Below are positions 11,701 to 22,492 of a stretch of DNA of 64,000 bases, in pieces. The translations under genes were made by a program, and so were the position numbers. This DNA comes from Pycnopodia helianthoides (Eukaryota; Echinodermata; Asteroidea; Forcipulatida; Asteriidae), in the NCBI GenBank assembly GCA_032158295.1, contig CM063259.1:756501-820500 (forward strand), given 5' to 3'. Every line of letters starts with the position of its first letter. The first letter of the stretch is position 1. Under the pieces are notes generated by a model. The model was not told the DNA's origin, did no database searches, and worked only from the letters and a program-made list of their open reading frames with translations.

Positions 11701-13286
11701 TTGAATTAATTTAGATTTTTTAATAAGTGAATGATTTTGCTCCTCTCTTTCCTGTCAATTGTTGTGAGGGAATATTTCAACTACAAATGAATTAAACTTA
11801 CTAAGGTAAAGAAGATTGGATAATATTTTGTTTTCTGTTATTTTTTATTTTATTATTTGACTTTTTGTGATTGTTTATGCTACTTTGATATCTTGTTTGC
11901 TATGAATTTAACAAGCTTGGTTGTAATTAGTTTCTGGAGCCACAATTTCAAGACTTTGCCATAATGCTAAGGTTTCAGCTCAATTGTTTGACTATGAAAA
12001 ACGATTTCTGTGGTAACCTTGCCTCATTAATATTCACGTGCTGATTTTCATATTCATTGTGCTGATTCGTATAGTGCAAGCCCTATACATATACATAAAA
12101 CAAGTGTATGGGATTTGTATACAACTTAAAAGCCAACAGATTTTTCGTTAACAAAAATAGTCAAAAACCGAAAAAGAGAATTACAAAACTTCCGGAATTT
12201 TCAGATACATTATAATCGGCAATAAAGCGTGGGGAAAAAAACGTGAGCTCGATAACCTCTTGTGACCCCCTAAGTTCACGACCTGATAATAATGGGACTC
12301 ACCACCCCCCCCCCCACCCCTTCGTAGTTTTGTAATTCATGGTAGTCTGTTTTTTGTGACCGCACGTAACCCTAGGTTACGACCCTTGGGAGGTAAGTTT
12401 CCCTGGCTCTTGACTCATTCATGGGTGTCCACTGGCCTATAATCACGGTGGACAGGCAAGTACATGTACAAGGCCCGCAGACATAACAATTAAGCGGGTT
12501 TCGAACAAGAACTCTTTACATTACAACTTTCGGCACGATATTCTCCCTATACTTTTATCGTCTGATTTCCTTTTTTATTTTTGCCCTTGGGGGAAAACAG
12601 ATTTTTTAAACTAAAACATATGAAGAGCTTACTACAGCTCACACCATGTGTACATGTAGATCAGCCCTTACTCGATCAAATGGGGTGGAGACAAGAAACT
12701 CTTGCGGGTTAAAAAAGGAAAGCCAACTCAGAGCAGGCTGACTCGCAGATCCCAGTATGTCACTTATAGTTTTAGCTTTGCTCATTATAGTAACATGAAC
12801 AAGATTGTTTTATTATTTTATTGGTAATATTATTATTTGTGGTAATGTAAACCAATGGGTTTGATGCCTTTAAAAAAAACTTTATTACTTTGACTCGGAA
12901 GTCGAGAGAAAGATGTAAATGTGCTTGATATGAACGTAGAGGTCTATTTCTACCACCATGATTATGAACTAGAAACACCGAGAAACCCCTTCTCTTCCTC
13001 CACGTCTACAAGACTTCTTGGTTCTTGGTTCTTTACGTGCAATACATTATTCTAGCACAGGACCTATGGTACAATCATGTAGGAAGGAAATCCAGATGGT
13101 ACAATCTAGATTTCTCCCTCCATCATGGTACAATAAAGTAATTATGGTTAGTATCTTTCTGAAGGACCCAACCAGATTCACTATAAGTAAACAAGATAAT
13201 TGGAAACGCACCTCATCTAAGTAAAGGGAATACATTAAGCCCTGATAACAATTTACAAAATGTGCGTGGGGCCAAAGGAACTAGAT

Positions 13287-13648
13287 TTAAAGAGCACGTT
13301 GCCTTCGGATTGGGTGCTTCGTGCTATCAAACGCGTTTTGAAATGAATTTTAAAATGTATTTTAAAGGTTGAATACGATGATTCACACAAATATCACTTG
13401 AAATTGTGGGATTATCACGACAGAACACGGTCCATATAATTATAGAACACAATTTTTGATTCCACAAAATGGCGGAAGGTTCTTCCGCTGGTTGTATTAG
13501 AGGCAAATTTGTTAATCACTAACTCACTAATTTATAAATACAACACACTGTATGTGTTTTTTGTGTGTGAACAACTCTTGAGAAGGATAAGGAGTAATTC
13601 CCGCAACAGCAAACCTTTGAGAGATTGGAAAGCAATGTGCCCCTTTAA
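13287..13648. mobile_element. TTAA-flanked MITE, AGAGCACGTTGCC family
   Basis: The left end is TTAA then 'agagcacgttgcctt'; the right end is 'ggaaagcaatgtgcccct' then TTAA. The termini are imperfect inverted repeats. 362 bp, non-coding, with the same architecture (TTAAAG..GCAC) as the other TTAA families here. Confidence 0.65.
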
Positions 13649-14031
13649 GCAAGTGCCCCTCTAAATCCCTATGGAGGAAGGGTATACCCCAGTATTGTCA
13701 AGAAAGTCCTGAGGGTACGTGTATAGCTCTATAATTGCAAGAGACTTTTTAATCTACTGCTCTATAATTGATTGAAAACTTTAAAGTAATTCAAAAGGGA
13801 CACAAAGAGAAAACTCGAGTAATTCTACCTCCATGAATCGAGGAATGAACAACCATGGATGAAGGGTATACAACCATAACGGTCTACACAGAAATAAACT
13901 ACCATACACACACAGATTCCCAGGTCAGCATTAGGCTATAGTGATCTTGCGACAAACAAGTTGTGTATTGTGATAAGTTTGTAGGGGTGTACATTTGGAC
14001 ATAGTGCACAGTCCAATTATAGTGGCAGGTC

Positions 14032-14360
14032 ATGGGTCTCCCCTCACCGTATAGTCATCCAATCCGCTTCAAGATTAGCTTAGGGGTGTGCGTTAATGGC
14101 CGTGTTGTTGTCAAGGCACACAAGAGCCCACACGGCCTTGAAACCACATGGAAGTATATTGGCCTACACTTAATACATGCTCCCAATGCACACTGCAAAT
14201 TGTCCGTACATGGACACTTGGAGAGAATACTAGTGAAAAGTTGTGCGTTGTGTGATTTAACTGTTTTGAGGTGCGATATTGAGATCAATCTGGACTTGGA
14301 AGTTGTAGGAATACTTCAAAATCCCAGTGCGCAATCAGTGATGCCACTCTTCTAATTACG
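14032..14360 (+). other. Upstream part of the piggyBac element, no recognised gene
   Basis: A 107-codon open frame from 14032 to 14355 has no recognisable domain and ends just before the ATG at 14361. It may be leader or promoter sequence of the transposon. Confidence 0.3.
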
Positions 14361-14839
14361 ATGGCTTCATCCAGACGATCATCCACCGATGCCGTTCCCG
14401 ATGGTGTTATTGACAGTGAAGACTTGGAGGGTGATGATATAGTGAGTGACACTTCATCTTCAACCTCTGACAATAATGATTCAAATGACACTGATGTTGA
14501 TGATGCTAGTGACTTTATCAAAATGACTTGCGATGGTGAAGACCCAAAACAACCGACATACACCACTTTAGAAGAAGAACAAAAACCAGACTTGATTGCT
14601 TACTTCATCCATATGCAACCGATACTGCCACCCAAAGCCCTACTGCTGCACTGGCAAAGCCCACAATTTTGACGATACACCACCACCTGCCCAGCCAGTA
14701 CCTCACCCTTCTTCATCCGCTCTGGCGGACAGCAGTGACAACGAAAGCCCTGAGAATGATGATGGACCTTCTTCTCCCAAACGAGCGGCATACACCAATC
14801 CACAAGAAAACCAAAAACCAAGCTCGGTTTTAACTTCAT

Positions 14840-15974
14840 CCCAACCATCACCAATCCCTGCACAGCCAAGAGCCGATACTGGTACCCAGCCATCACCAAT
14901 CCCTGAACAAGCCAGGATCCGATACTGGTACCCAGCCATCACCAATCCCTGAACAGCCAGGAGCCGATACTGTACCCAATCATCACCAATCCCTGCACAG
15001 CCAGGAGCCGATACTGGTACCCAACCATCACCAATCCCTGAACAGCCAGGAGCCGATACTGGTACCCAACCACCACCAATTCCTAAACAGCCAGGAGCCG
15101 ATACTGTACCCAACCATCACCAATCCTAACAGCAGGAGCCGATACGGGTACCCAACCCACCAATCCCTGAACAGCCAGGAGCCGATACTGGTACCCAACC
15201 ACCACCAATCCCTGAACAGCAAGGAGCCGATACTGGTACCCAACCATCACCAATCCTTACTAGAGCGATACTGGTACCAACCATACATCACTGACGAAAG
15301 GAGCCGATACTGATATCCAACCACCACCAATCCCTGAACAGCTAGGAGCCGATACTGGTACCCAACCATCACCAATCACTGAACAGCAAGGAGCCGATAC
15401 TGTACCCAACCACCACCAATCCCTGAACAGCAAGGAGCCATACTGGTACCCAACCATCACCAATCCCTGAACAGCAAGGAGCCGATACTGATACCCAACC
15501 ACCACCAATCCCTACACAGCAAGGAGCCGATACTGGTACCCAACCACACCAATCCCTACACAGCAAGGAGCCGATACTGGTACCTTACCATCACCAATCC
15601 CTAAACAGCCAGGAGCCGATACTGGTACCAACCATCACCAATCCCTGCACAGCCAGGAGCCGATACTGGTACCCAACCACCACCAATCCCCGAACAGCTA
15701 GGAGCCGATACTGGTACCCAACACCACCACTACCAGCACGGAGCGATACGTACCCCCATCAATCCCTGCAAGCAGGAGCCGATACTGGTACCCAACCACC
15801 ACCAATCCCTGAACAGCAAGGAGCCGATAGTGGTACCCACCATCACCAATTCCTGCACAGCCAGGAGCCGATACTGGTACCCAACCATCCACCAATCCCT
15901 GAACAGCAAGGAGCCGATACTGGTACCCAACCATCACCAATTCCTGCACAGCCAGGAGCCGATACTGGTACCCA
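14840..15974 (+). repeat. 45-bp coding minisatellite (15-residue repeat) in the transposase N-terminal region
   Basis: About 25 units of 'ccaatccctgaacagccagg' plus 'agccgatactggtacccaac'. On the + strand a unit reads PSPIPEQPGADTGTQ. Units vary at Q/L and P/Q positions, and scattered indels break frame. Predicted intrinsically disordered. The minus strand is also open over long stretches because of the repeat, which explains several spurious reverse frames. Confidence 0.85.
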
Positions 15975-16469
15975 GAGTCCCACTGCCCCGGCTATAAAGC
16001 CTTCAACTTTGACCGTTACAACAGTTACACCTGCCAAGCGAGTAACTCGCTCTCAAACCTCCACTGCCCCCAAACGACCGGCATACTACACCACTTCTAA
16101 AGAGAAACAAAAACTAATGAAACAAAAACTAATGAAACAAATGACTCGGTTTCAACTGCATCACAACCATCACCAATTCCTGCGCAGCCGTCAGCCGATA
16201 CTGGTGCCCAAAGTCCTACCATCCCGGCTAGTCCTTCAACTTTGACCGTTACAGAAGCAGCCACACCTGCCCAGCCAGTAACTTGCTCTCAAACCTCCTC
16301 TGCCTTAGATATTGGAACCGAAAGCCCCTATGAGAGGATGGGCCCCCTGCCCCCAAACGCAGGGCATACGCTCCAAGAAACAGGGGTGTCAAGAAACCAT
16401 ACAAAGTTTCAACTTCAACCCAACTAGCACCCACTACTGAGCCAGCATCTCGTAACATTTAAAAAAGTT

Positions 16470-17983
16470 GTGGCCAGAGATGGCACAGTCTGGACAAACC
16501 AACCCCAGCGCACCGGAAGGACTCCATCAGCTAACATTCTCAGAGAAAAATCAGGTCCTAAAAACTTAGGTGGTGCTTCAACTATGTTGAGTCTTTTTGA
16601 ATTATTTATGCCCAACGCCATGTTGCAGGAGATCCTGAAGCAGTCTAATGTCCGTGGACTTTCAAAGAGAGGCCGACAGTGGGTGGACATAACATGGTGG
16701 AGTTGCGATCAATGCTTGGCTTACTTCTCTATCTAGGGCTAACAAAATCTGGTCGTGAAAATACAAAGTCGTTTTGGAGTCCAGGGTTGTTTTCAAGACC
16801 AACTTGTCAAGTCACCATGACCGGCAAGCGTTTTAAGTCTATAATGGCACTGATGTCTTTCGATGACCGAACAACTAGGCGAGAACGCAAGACACTAGAC
16901 AAGTTTGCTCCGATGAGGGGGGTGTTTGAGATGTTCGCTAATGCCTGCCGTAAGCATTTCAAGCCAGGAGAGTGCGTCACTGTGGATGAACAGTTGGTAT
17001 CTTTTCGGGGCAGGTGCTCTTTCAGACAGTATATACCAAGAAAACCGACTAAGTATGGCATCAAGTTCTGGGTCTGTGCTGACAGTGAAACCAACTATGT
17101 TTACAACATGAAACCATACCTCGGCAAGCAGGATAGAAACCCTAAAAATGACTCTGGGAGTAAGGTAGTTAAGGACCTTGTTGAGCCCCTGTTCGGTACT
17201 GGCCGTAATGTGACAGCTGACAACTTTTTTATCAGTTTGGGTTTGGCTGAATATTTACTGACCAAAAAGCTATCTTTGGTTGGAACTGTCAGGGCAAACA
17301 GACGGGAAATACCAGTAACAATGAAAAAGGACAGTGTGACAGGAAGAACGATAAAGAGCTCCAAGTTTCTCTTCAACGGAATGACGACCTTAGTGTCATA
17401 CGTCCCAAAGAAAAACAAGAACGTTACTCTACTCTCCACAATGCATCACAACAAAGCCGTCATCGCAGAAACAAGTAAACCAGAAATGATCCACTATTAC
17501 AATAGCACCAAAGCCGGCGTGGACACAGTGGATCAGATGATCAGTCTTTATAACTGCGCACGGACAACGAAGCGCTGGACCCTCGTGGTTTTTTTCAACA
17601 TGCTGAACATCGCTGCTATCAACTCATACGTCTTGTGGAGCCAGATGCACCCTGGGTGGTTAGTGAGGGTGAAAAGTCGCCGACATGCTTTCTTGAAGGA
17701 ATTGATAACAGAACTGGTTGTGCCTCAGATAAAGAGACGCGCTGCAAACCCTGTAGGGATGCGACGTTCAGTAAAACAGGCCATGTGCTATCTTGGGCAC
17801 GAGGTGGCTTACCACACGGATGTGGTCCCGACTGGCAGCGTCCAGATCGTACGTCGTTGTTACATGTGCAAACGGAGAACGAGTAGAAGGTGCGATGAAT
17901 GTTGTCGATTCGCATGCACGAAACATTGCTGTAGCGTGAAGACCTACACCAACTGCTGTGTTCTTTGTGAGGATTGCCCATGA
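16470..17983 (+). CDS. piggyBac-type transposase (DDE_Tnp_1_7) with C-terminal cysteine-rich domain
   Basis: A cut-and-paste transposase that would excise and insert at TTAA. The 434-codon frame 16679-17983 holds nearly the whole catalytic core: TVDEQL (Asp 103 of that frame), TADNFF (Asp 181) and GVDTVDQM (Asp 282 and 285), matching the three piggyBac catalytic aspartates. The last 45 residues form a cysteine-rich zinc-binding domain (C-x2-C, C-x2-C-C, H-C-C, C-C-x2-C), as used in the family for end binding. The preceding segment (SLFELFMPNAMLQEILKQSN) is in another frame, 16470-16694. The switch at about 16692-16695 has the form of one missing base, after which MVELRSMLGLLLYLG continues the usual core. 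Otherwise uninterrupted, so recently active or constrained. Confidence 0.88.
16690..16696 (+). other. Frame break in the transposase (one base missing)
   Basis: Upstream frame reads ...RGRQWVDIT and downstream frame MVELRSMLG. Joining them needs one extra base. It has the same form as the breaks in PEX1 and RPP38. Confidence 0.6.
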
Positions 17984-18531
17984 CACTTATTTTCGGATCG
18001 CGTAGGATATGCAAGACGGGTGACTTTCGGTGGCGCTTGGGGCAGCAGACTTACAGGTAAATCCATTGTTTTTGAAAAAGTAATCACCGAGTCGACCCTG
18101 TCTAGGGCACATAAAGTACAACGTTTTACCCCAGCAGAAGGGCACAAGCAATAATTGTACAAATTTGCCCTTTTGAGAAAAAGTAGGGCATGACTATAAT
18201 GTATTTGTTCCTAGAATTACTCCCGTTTTTCTAGTCTCATGCAGAATTTTACTTTCCCAAAATTACTTCATGACAAAAAGAAACAAAGACTGACCGAGAA
18301 TACTCTCAGTTTTCTGAAGATAAGTATGGGCAGTAATTACATTAGGCAACCTTTTGCCGGACACACTTTTGTTGCGTCCGCAATAACGCACACGCTCCGA
18401 ACTATGAACATTTTTTTACCTGGTTTGTCAGCTGCCACCTACGTCAGAATTGGCAGTATACAAATATATTGGTCATTGTTGTTTTTTTGGTGTGTTTTTT
18501 CAATTTAATTTTTTTAATTCTAATTTTTACT
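17984..18531. other. 3' flank of the piggyBac element
   Basis: No gene seen. An 11-bp inverted match (GAGTAATTCTA at about 13819, TAGAATTACTC at about 18213) might be subterminal but lacks TTAA and is weak. Confidence 0.3.
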
Positions 18532-18910
18532 TTAAAGACACTGGACACCTTTGGTAATTGTCAAAGACCAGTCTTCTCACTTGCATATATGCACAAAATA
18601 ACAAACCTGTGAAAATTTGAACTCAGTTGGTCGTCGAAGTTGCGAGATAATAATGGAAGAAAAAACACCCTTGTCACACGAAGTTGTGTACTTTCAGATG
18701 CTTGATTGCTTGATTTCGAGACCTCACGCGAAATCAATTCAAATATTTTACTGAGAAATTACTTCTTTCTAAAAAACTACGTTACTTCAGAGGGAGCCGT
18801 TTCTCACAATGTTTTGTACTATCAACAGCTCTCCATTGCTCGTTACCAAGTAAGTTTTGATGCTGACAATTATTTTGAGTAATTACCAAAAAAGTGTCCA
18901 GTGCCTTTAA
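18532..18910 (+). mobile_element. TTAA-flanked MITE, CACTGGACAC family
   Basis: The left end is TTAA then 'agacactggacacctttggt'; the right end is 'accaaaaaagtgtccagtgc' then 'ctTTAA'. 379 bp, non-coding. I recall this sequence type as very common in sea star DNA, which supports the host guess but was not checked. Confidence 0.8.
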
Positions 18911-18944
18911 GGATTTCTTTTTTTAAAGTTTCAATGAAAGGTAC

Positions 18945-19334
18945 TTAAAGGAACATTACAGAATTGGTTTTTGCTAACAAAACAGTTGCTGGCAGTGTAA
19001 ACACTTTATGTAATCCACCATATACATAAACTGACAAACCTGTAGAAGTTTGAGATCGATCGGCCATCTGGGTCACGAGAAAATAGTAGAAAAACCGATT
19101 ACACATTTGGAATCATATAGATTCAACAAATGAATAAGACGCTCACTGAGCGATAAACTCCAATCGGAAAATTAGTTTATTCGTTTCTCATCAAATATGG
19201 CATTTCAGACAGAAATATTTCAAGGGATGTTTTCTACTATCATCATCATTAGACCATGTAAGTTTTATGTAAATCTGTGATCAAAAGTATATTTTACAAG
19301 TTTTTTTCTTACCAATTCTGTAATGTTCCTTTAA
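18945..19334 (-). mobile_element. TTAA-flanked MITE, AGGAACATTACAG family, copy 2
   Basis: Inverted relative to copy 1, with TTAA at both edges (18945-18948 and 19331-19334). It sits 34 bp from the preceding TTAA element, so two families are nearly back to back. Confidence 0.85.
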
Positions 19335-21004
19335 TTACACAGCTCCCACATGTTTTGTACGTGTTTTCAAATGTCAAGATTTTATATGTATTTTCAAACT
19401 TGTGCCATTGTCCACCTTTTTTCATGACAATATAATTATGTAAAATTCTTTGTTATTAATTTGGGGTTGAACAAAGAAAAATTGACTTGAGCGGGATTTG
19501 AACCAACGACATCCGGATTAACTTAAGGGGTTGCGATTTTTATTTCGAATTTAAAGTTATTTACCACAAGGGAAACTGACTGGTTGGATTTTAAATAACT
19601 GGTAGTCAATTTTTCTTTGTTCAACTCAAAACTGTTATTATTAGTAGTAGTATTATTATTCGTCTTAGAAAGTGGAACTATGTAGAATTATGATAGCCAA
19701 TAGTTTCTGGGTAATAATTTTTGGTGAACTCCTTTATCATCAACAAAGAGTCGTCCTAGGACGCTTCGTCTATGCTTAACACGACTTTTTACAAAATGTA
19801 TTAACCTTTTTTTTATTGCGAAAAGCGGATGTCCTTCAGGGCTATTTTAATCAGCCCGTCCCATAAAATTATGCTAGTTATATTCACGCATGCGCACATA
19901 CACTATTGGTTAGAAAACGTCATAGAGTTGTGCACTAGGCAGACGCACAATTGCGTATGCGTCACTTCACAATCAGCCGGTGTGGCAGGAGATTCTGTCC
20001 CCCCATACGGCGAACTTTGTTCAAGCCTCTACTGATAGCGCCCTCTTTTGAATCATCCTCCTTCAGCCCATGTTAATTTTTATGGGGGACATAATCTCCG
20101 GGGACTGATTTCCCTATGACACCGGCCCCACACAAAAATGGCGCGATGTTCCCTAAATTGTCCAAGCAAGTAATGTGAGTGCATACGTGTTATGTGTGAT
20201 TTACATACATGCAGGTCACGGGATGGGTCTATTGTAAAGATCGTGTGGCGGGTCACGAGGGTACTCCTTTTCTATTATTAGTATTATTTTTTGGATAAGT
20301 TTCTTCATTTGTCTGGAGCGGATTGCCTGTTCAGGTTGTACAGTTAGATGGATTGATTTTGTTATTCGTTCCAAGGGATGTTGATTGAATACTGTAGTTT
20401 GTATTTACGCATTTACTAGGTTTTTTTCTTGGTGTCAGAAGTGAGATACTCATTACAATGCGTTAATGCATTGATTCCTCATTACTGTGTATTTTATGTT
20501 TCTTATAATTTCAATACAAAAATGGTTAAATTTCGGGACTGACAATTATTATTATTATTATTTTATTCATTTAATTATTCATTTAGGACGATTGTCTGTT
20601 CAGGTTGTAAAGTTAGATGTACGAATTATCGGCTTGTTCCAACACAAATATTGTCATCTGATTGGAAGAACATGCGTTACGTGTCATCATCATTTGCGTT
20701 GTATTTACTGCCGCGACCCAAGATGTAATGTTGTACAGGCACCCATTCAATATGGATAAATATTGGACGAAGCGTCGTTCCCCAAATAATCGTTCCCTGC
20801 ATGGTTGTCCAAAAGAGGGAGAGTGCGCACGCGCGATGTTCAAATTACATAGTTCATGGGAATGGTCTATTGTTTGGATACCCGAGATATTAGCACCCAG
20901 TTCATGCTTCATGATTTATGCGAAAGAAAAGCGAAATTTGTTTTAGAACGCAGTAGCGTCTGCGTCAACTAATTTTGCTCCGCATCGCGTGAAGTATGAA
21001 CCAT

Positions 21005-21102
21005 TAGCCTTTTGTCAAGACCTTCGTGTCTTGGAGCTGCAATGCCAGTCGCTCCACTGTTTACAAAGCTGTCTAAGCCACGATGGCCTTGACAAAAGGC
21101 TA
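21005..21102. repeat. Hairpin-forming inverted repeat
   Basis: TAGCCTTTTGTCAAG at 21005-21019 pairs perfectly with 21088-21102; the loop is 68 nt. Probably a remnant of an inverted-repeat element. Confidence 0.55.
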
Positions 21103-21358
21103 GAACCATTGGGGTTCCGTGTAAAGCGTGTATATTTTTACTCTGTAGTAATTAGTTTTTTGTTATGTAATTTCTTGTAAGTTTACTAATGTTTTAAATT
21201 ATACACTGCACACACACTTATCCTTGTCAGAAGTTGGTGGAACACGTGTCACGTGTCACGCTTTATTTTGCCATTATGATGCGAGGCTCCAACCTTTCTC
21301 GGCGTAATCGTTTCACGGGGGACAAGGTTGCGTTTGTTGGGTTTTTTAAATGATTTGT

Positions 21359-21746
21359 TTAAAGCACATTACACGTTTGGTAACTGGAGCCTACTGATTG
21401 CGTTAATCCTGTATAAATAAAGATACATACAATAAAACTAACCTGTGGAAATTTCACTTCAAAAGGTGGTTGGTTTTTGAGATATCACCGAAAAACTGGA
21501 GCGAATATTTCCACGCAGGAAGAATATTTCCCATAGAAATACGCAGTCTGAGAAGCGTTTCAGAAACGTTCTCAGATTCAAATTTTGGGGAATAAAAAGT
21601 AATATATTTTCCATAACCGTAGTACTTCAAAGTTAAAAGTTTCTCAAAATTCATTATATTACCCAAAGCTGCTGTCCTTCTTACCAAGTAAGTTTTTATT
21701 GCCACTAATTTTCAGAGTCATTACCAAACGTGTATTGTGCCTTTAA
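21359..21746. mobile_element. TTAA-flanked MITE, GCACATTACACG family
   Basis: The left end is TTAA then 'agcacattacacgtttggta'; the right end is 'taccaaacgtgtattgtgcc' then 'tTTAA'. 388 bp, non-coding, with termini resembling but distinct from the CACTGGACAC family. Confidence 0.75.
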
Positions 21747-22492
21747 ATTAGAATTTCAGAATTATGTCTAATCTGTGTTCATTGTAAAAAAATAAATAAA
21801 ACAAAAGTCAAATGACAAGGATCTGTGAGTGAGTTATATACTATACAATGTAGTTAGTTATGAAAGCAAATTGAATGCAGTTTGTTCTTGCATTGTCGTA
21901 GAACAACTTGGTGAAATCTGGATCAAGTTGTTTCCATTTCATTCGGTTTTGCCTCGTGAAATGGAACAGTCCAGATTTCACTTGTATGATGATTCTGTGA
22001 AAATGCACATGCATTCACTAGTTGTATGATCCAATTTTAGGGGATCCGTTCAAATTAAACTTTAATTTTTTGTTACGTATTAATGTTTTTTAGATTGTGT
22101 TTAGGAGCGGATCATTTTAGAGCCAGTTGTTTTTTGTAGTAAATTGTACAAGCAAGGTGTTAATGGAATTGGTTTCCGGGACTGCACTGTGTTTAACTTT
22201 GTATTCTTACACCTAGGTCAACAAATTAACAGATAAATGCTTTATAGGTCGGAGTAGGGGGGGGGGGCTAAAGAATATCACATCCCCCATCCACGAAAAA
22301 AAGTATGTAAAAAATAAGCCCAAATAACCCATTCCGCGGTGGAAGAAAAATTGTAAAATTGTAAAAGTATGTCTTTGATTTCCAAACGAAGCATATAAAT
22401 TGAAATTGAGAAGAAACCATACGTTGTTAGTGTTTTAGAAAACTAAAATGTTGCGTGTTAATGAGCGAATTCCGGGGGGGGGGTGGTTTCTA

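Larger units (their letters stand above)
7142..14031. other. Intergenic region downstream of UXS1
   Basis: No gene recognised; the open frames here are short, biased and unlike known proteins. It contains a unit of the 110-bp repeat (7255-7440), fragments of the 'gctaagcaaaa' inverted-repeat family (7755-7870, 8210-8390), a SINE (8432-8705), poly-C tracts near 8930, 9145, 10670 and 12310, a dispersed repeat at 11130-11530 related to 43670-43920, and a TTAA element at 13287-13648. The UXS1 3' UTR must lie at the left end; an AATAAA occurs near 8833 but I cannot assign it. Confidence 0.6.
14361..17983 (+). mobile_element. piggyBac-superfamily DNA transposon, coding part
   Basis: Comprises an acidic N-terminal reading frame from the ATG at 14361 (Ser/Asp-rich, 'SEDLEGDD', 'DDASDF'), a Pro/Ser/Thr-rich repeat region (14840-15974) and the transposase core to the stop at 17983. 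Segments between 14.6 and 16.5 kb change frame several times yet stay related. A larger module (containing 'TVT..ATPAQPVT' and 'PKRxAY') is repeated two or three times around the small array. Frame changes may be sequence errors in low-complexity DNA, decay, or both. I could not find convincing TTAA-flanked terminal inverted repeats around the element, so its outer limits are unknown. Confidence 0.8.
19335..22492. other. Intergenic region between the TTAA elements and the G-rich array
   Basis: No gene recognised. Contains a directly repeated segment (about 20310-20365 and 20580-20640, shared 'ctgttcaggttgta'), a 15-bp perfect inverted repeat (21005-21019 with 21088-21102), a TTAA element (21359-21746) and an unremarkable AT-rich remainder. 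Confidence 0.5.

Noticed and set aside
14703..16037. Several minus-strand open frames with GIGDGWVPVSAPGCS-like repeats
   Set aside because: They are reverse translations of the 45-bp coding array; the + strand reading continues the transposase N-terminal region.
13819..18223. An 11-bp inverted match flanking the piggyBac gene as possible terminal repeats
   Set aside because: Not next to TTAA, short, and not supported by adjacent pairing.
20425..20450. 'ttggtgtcagaagtgaga', like the primer-binding region next to a Gypsy-type LTR
   Set aside because: No matching LTR pair, no gag or pol frame nearby; the short match may be chance.
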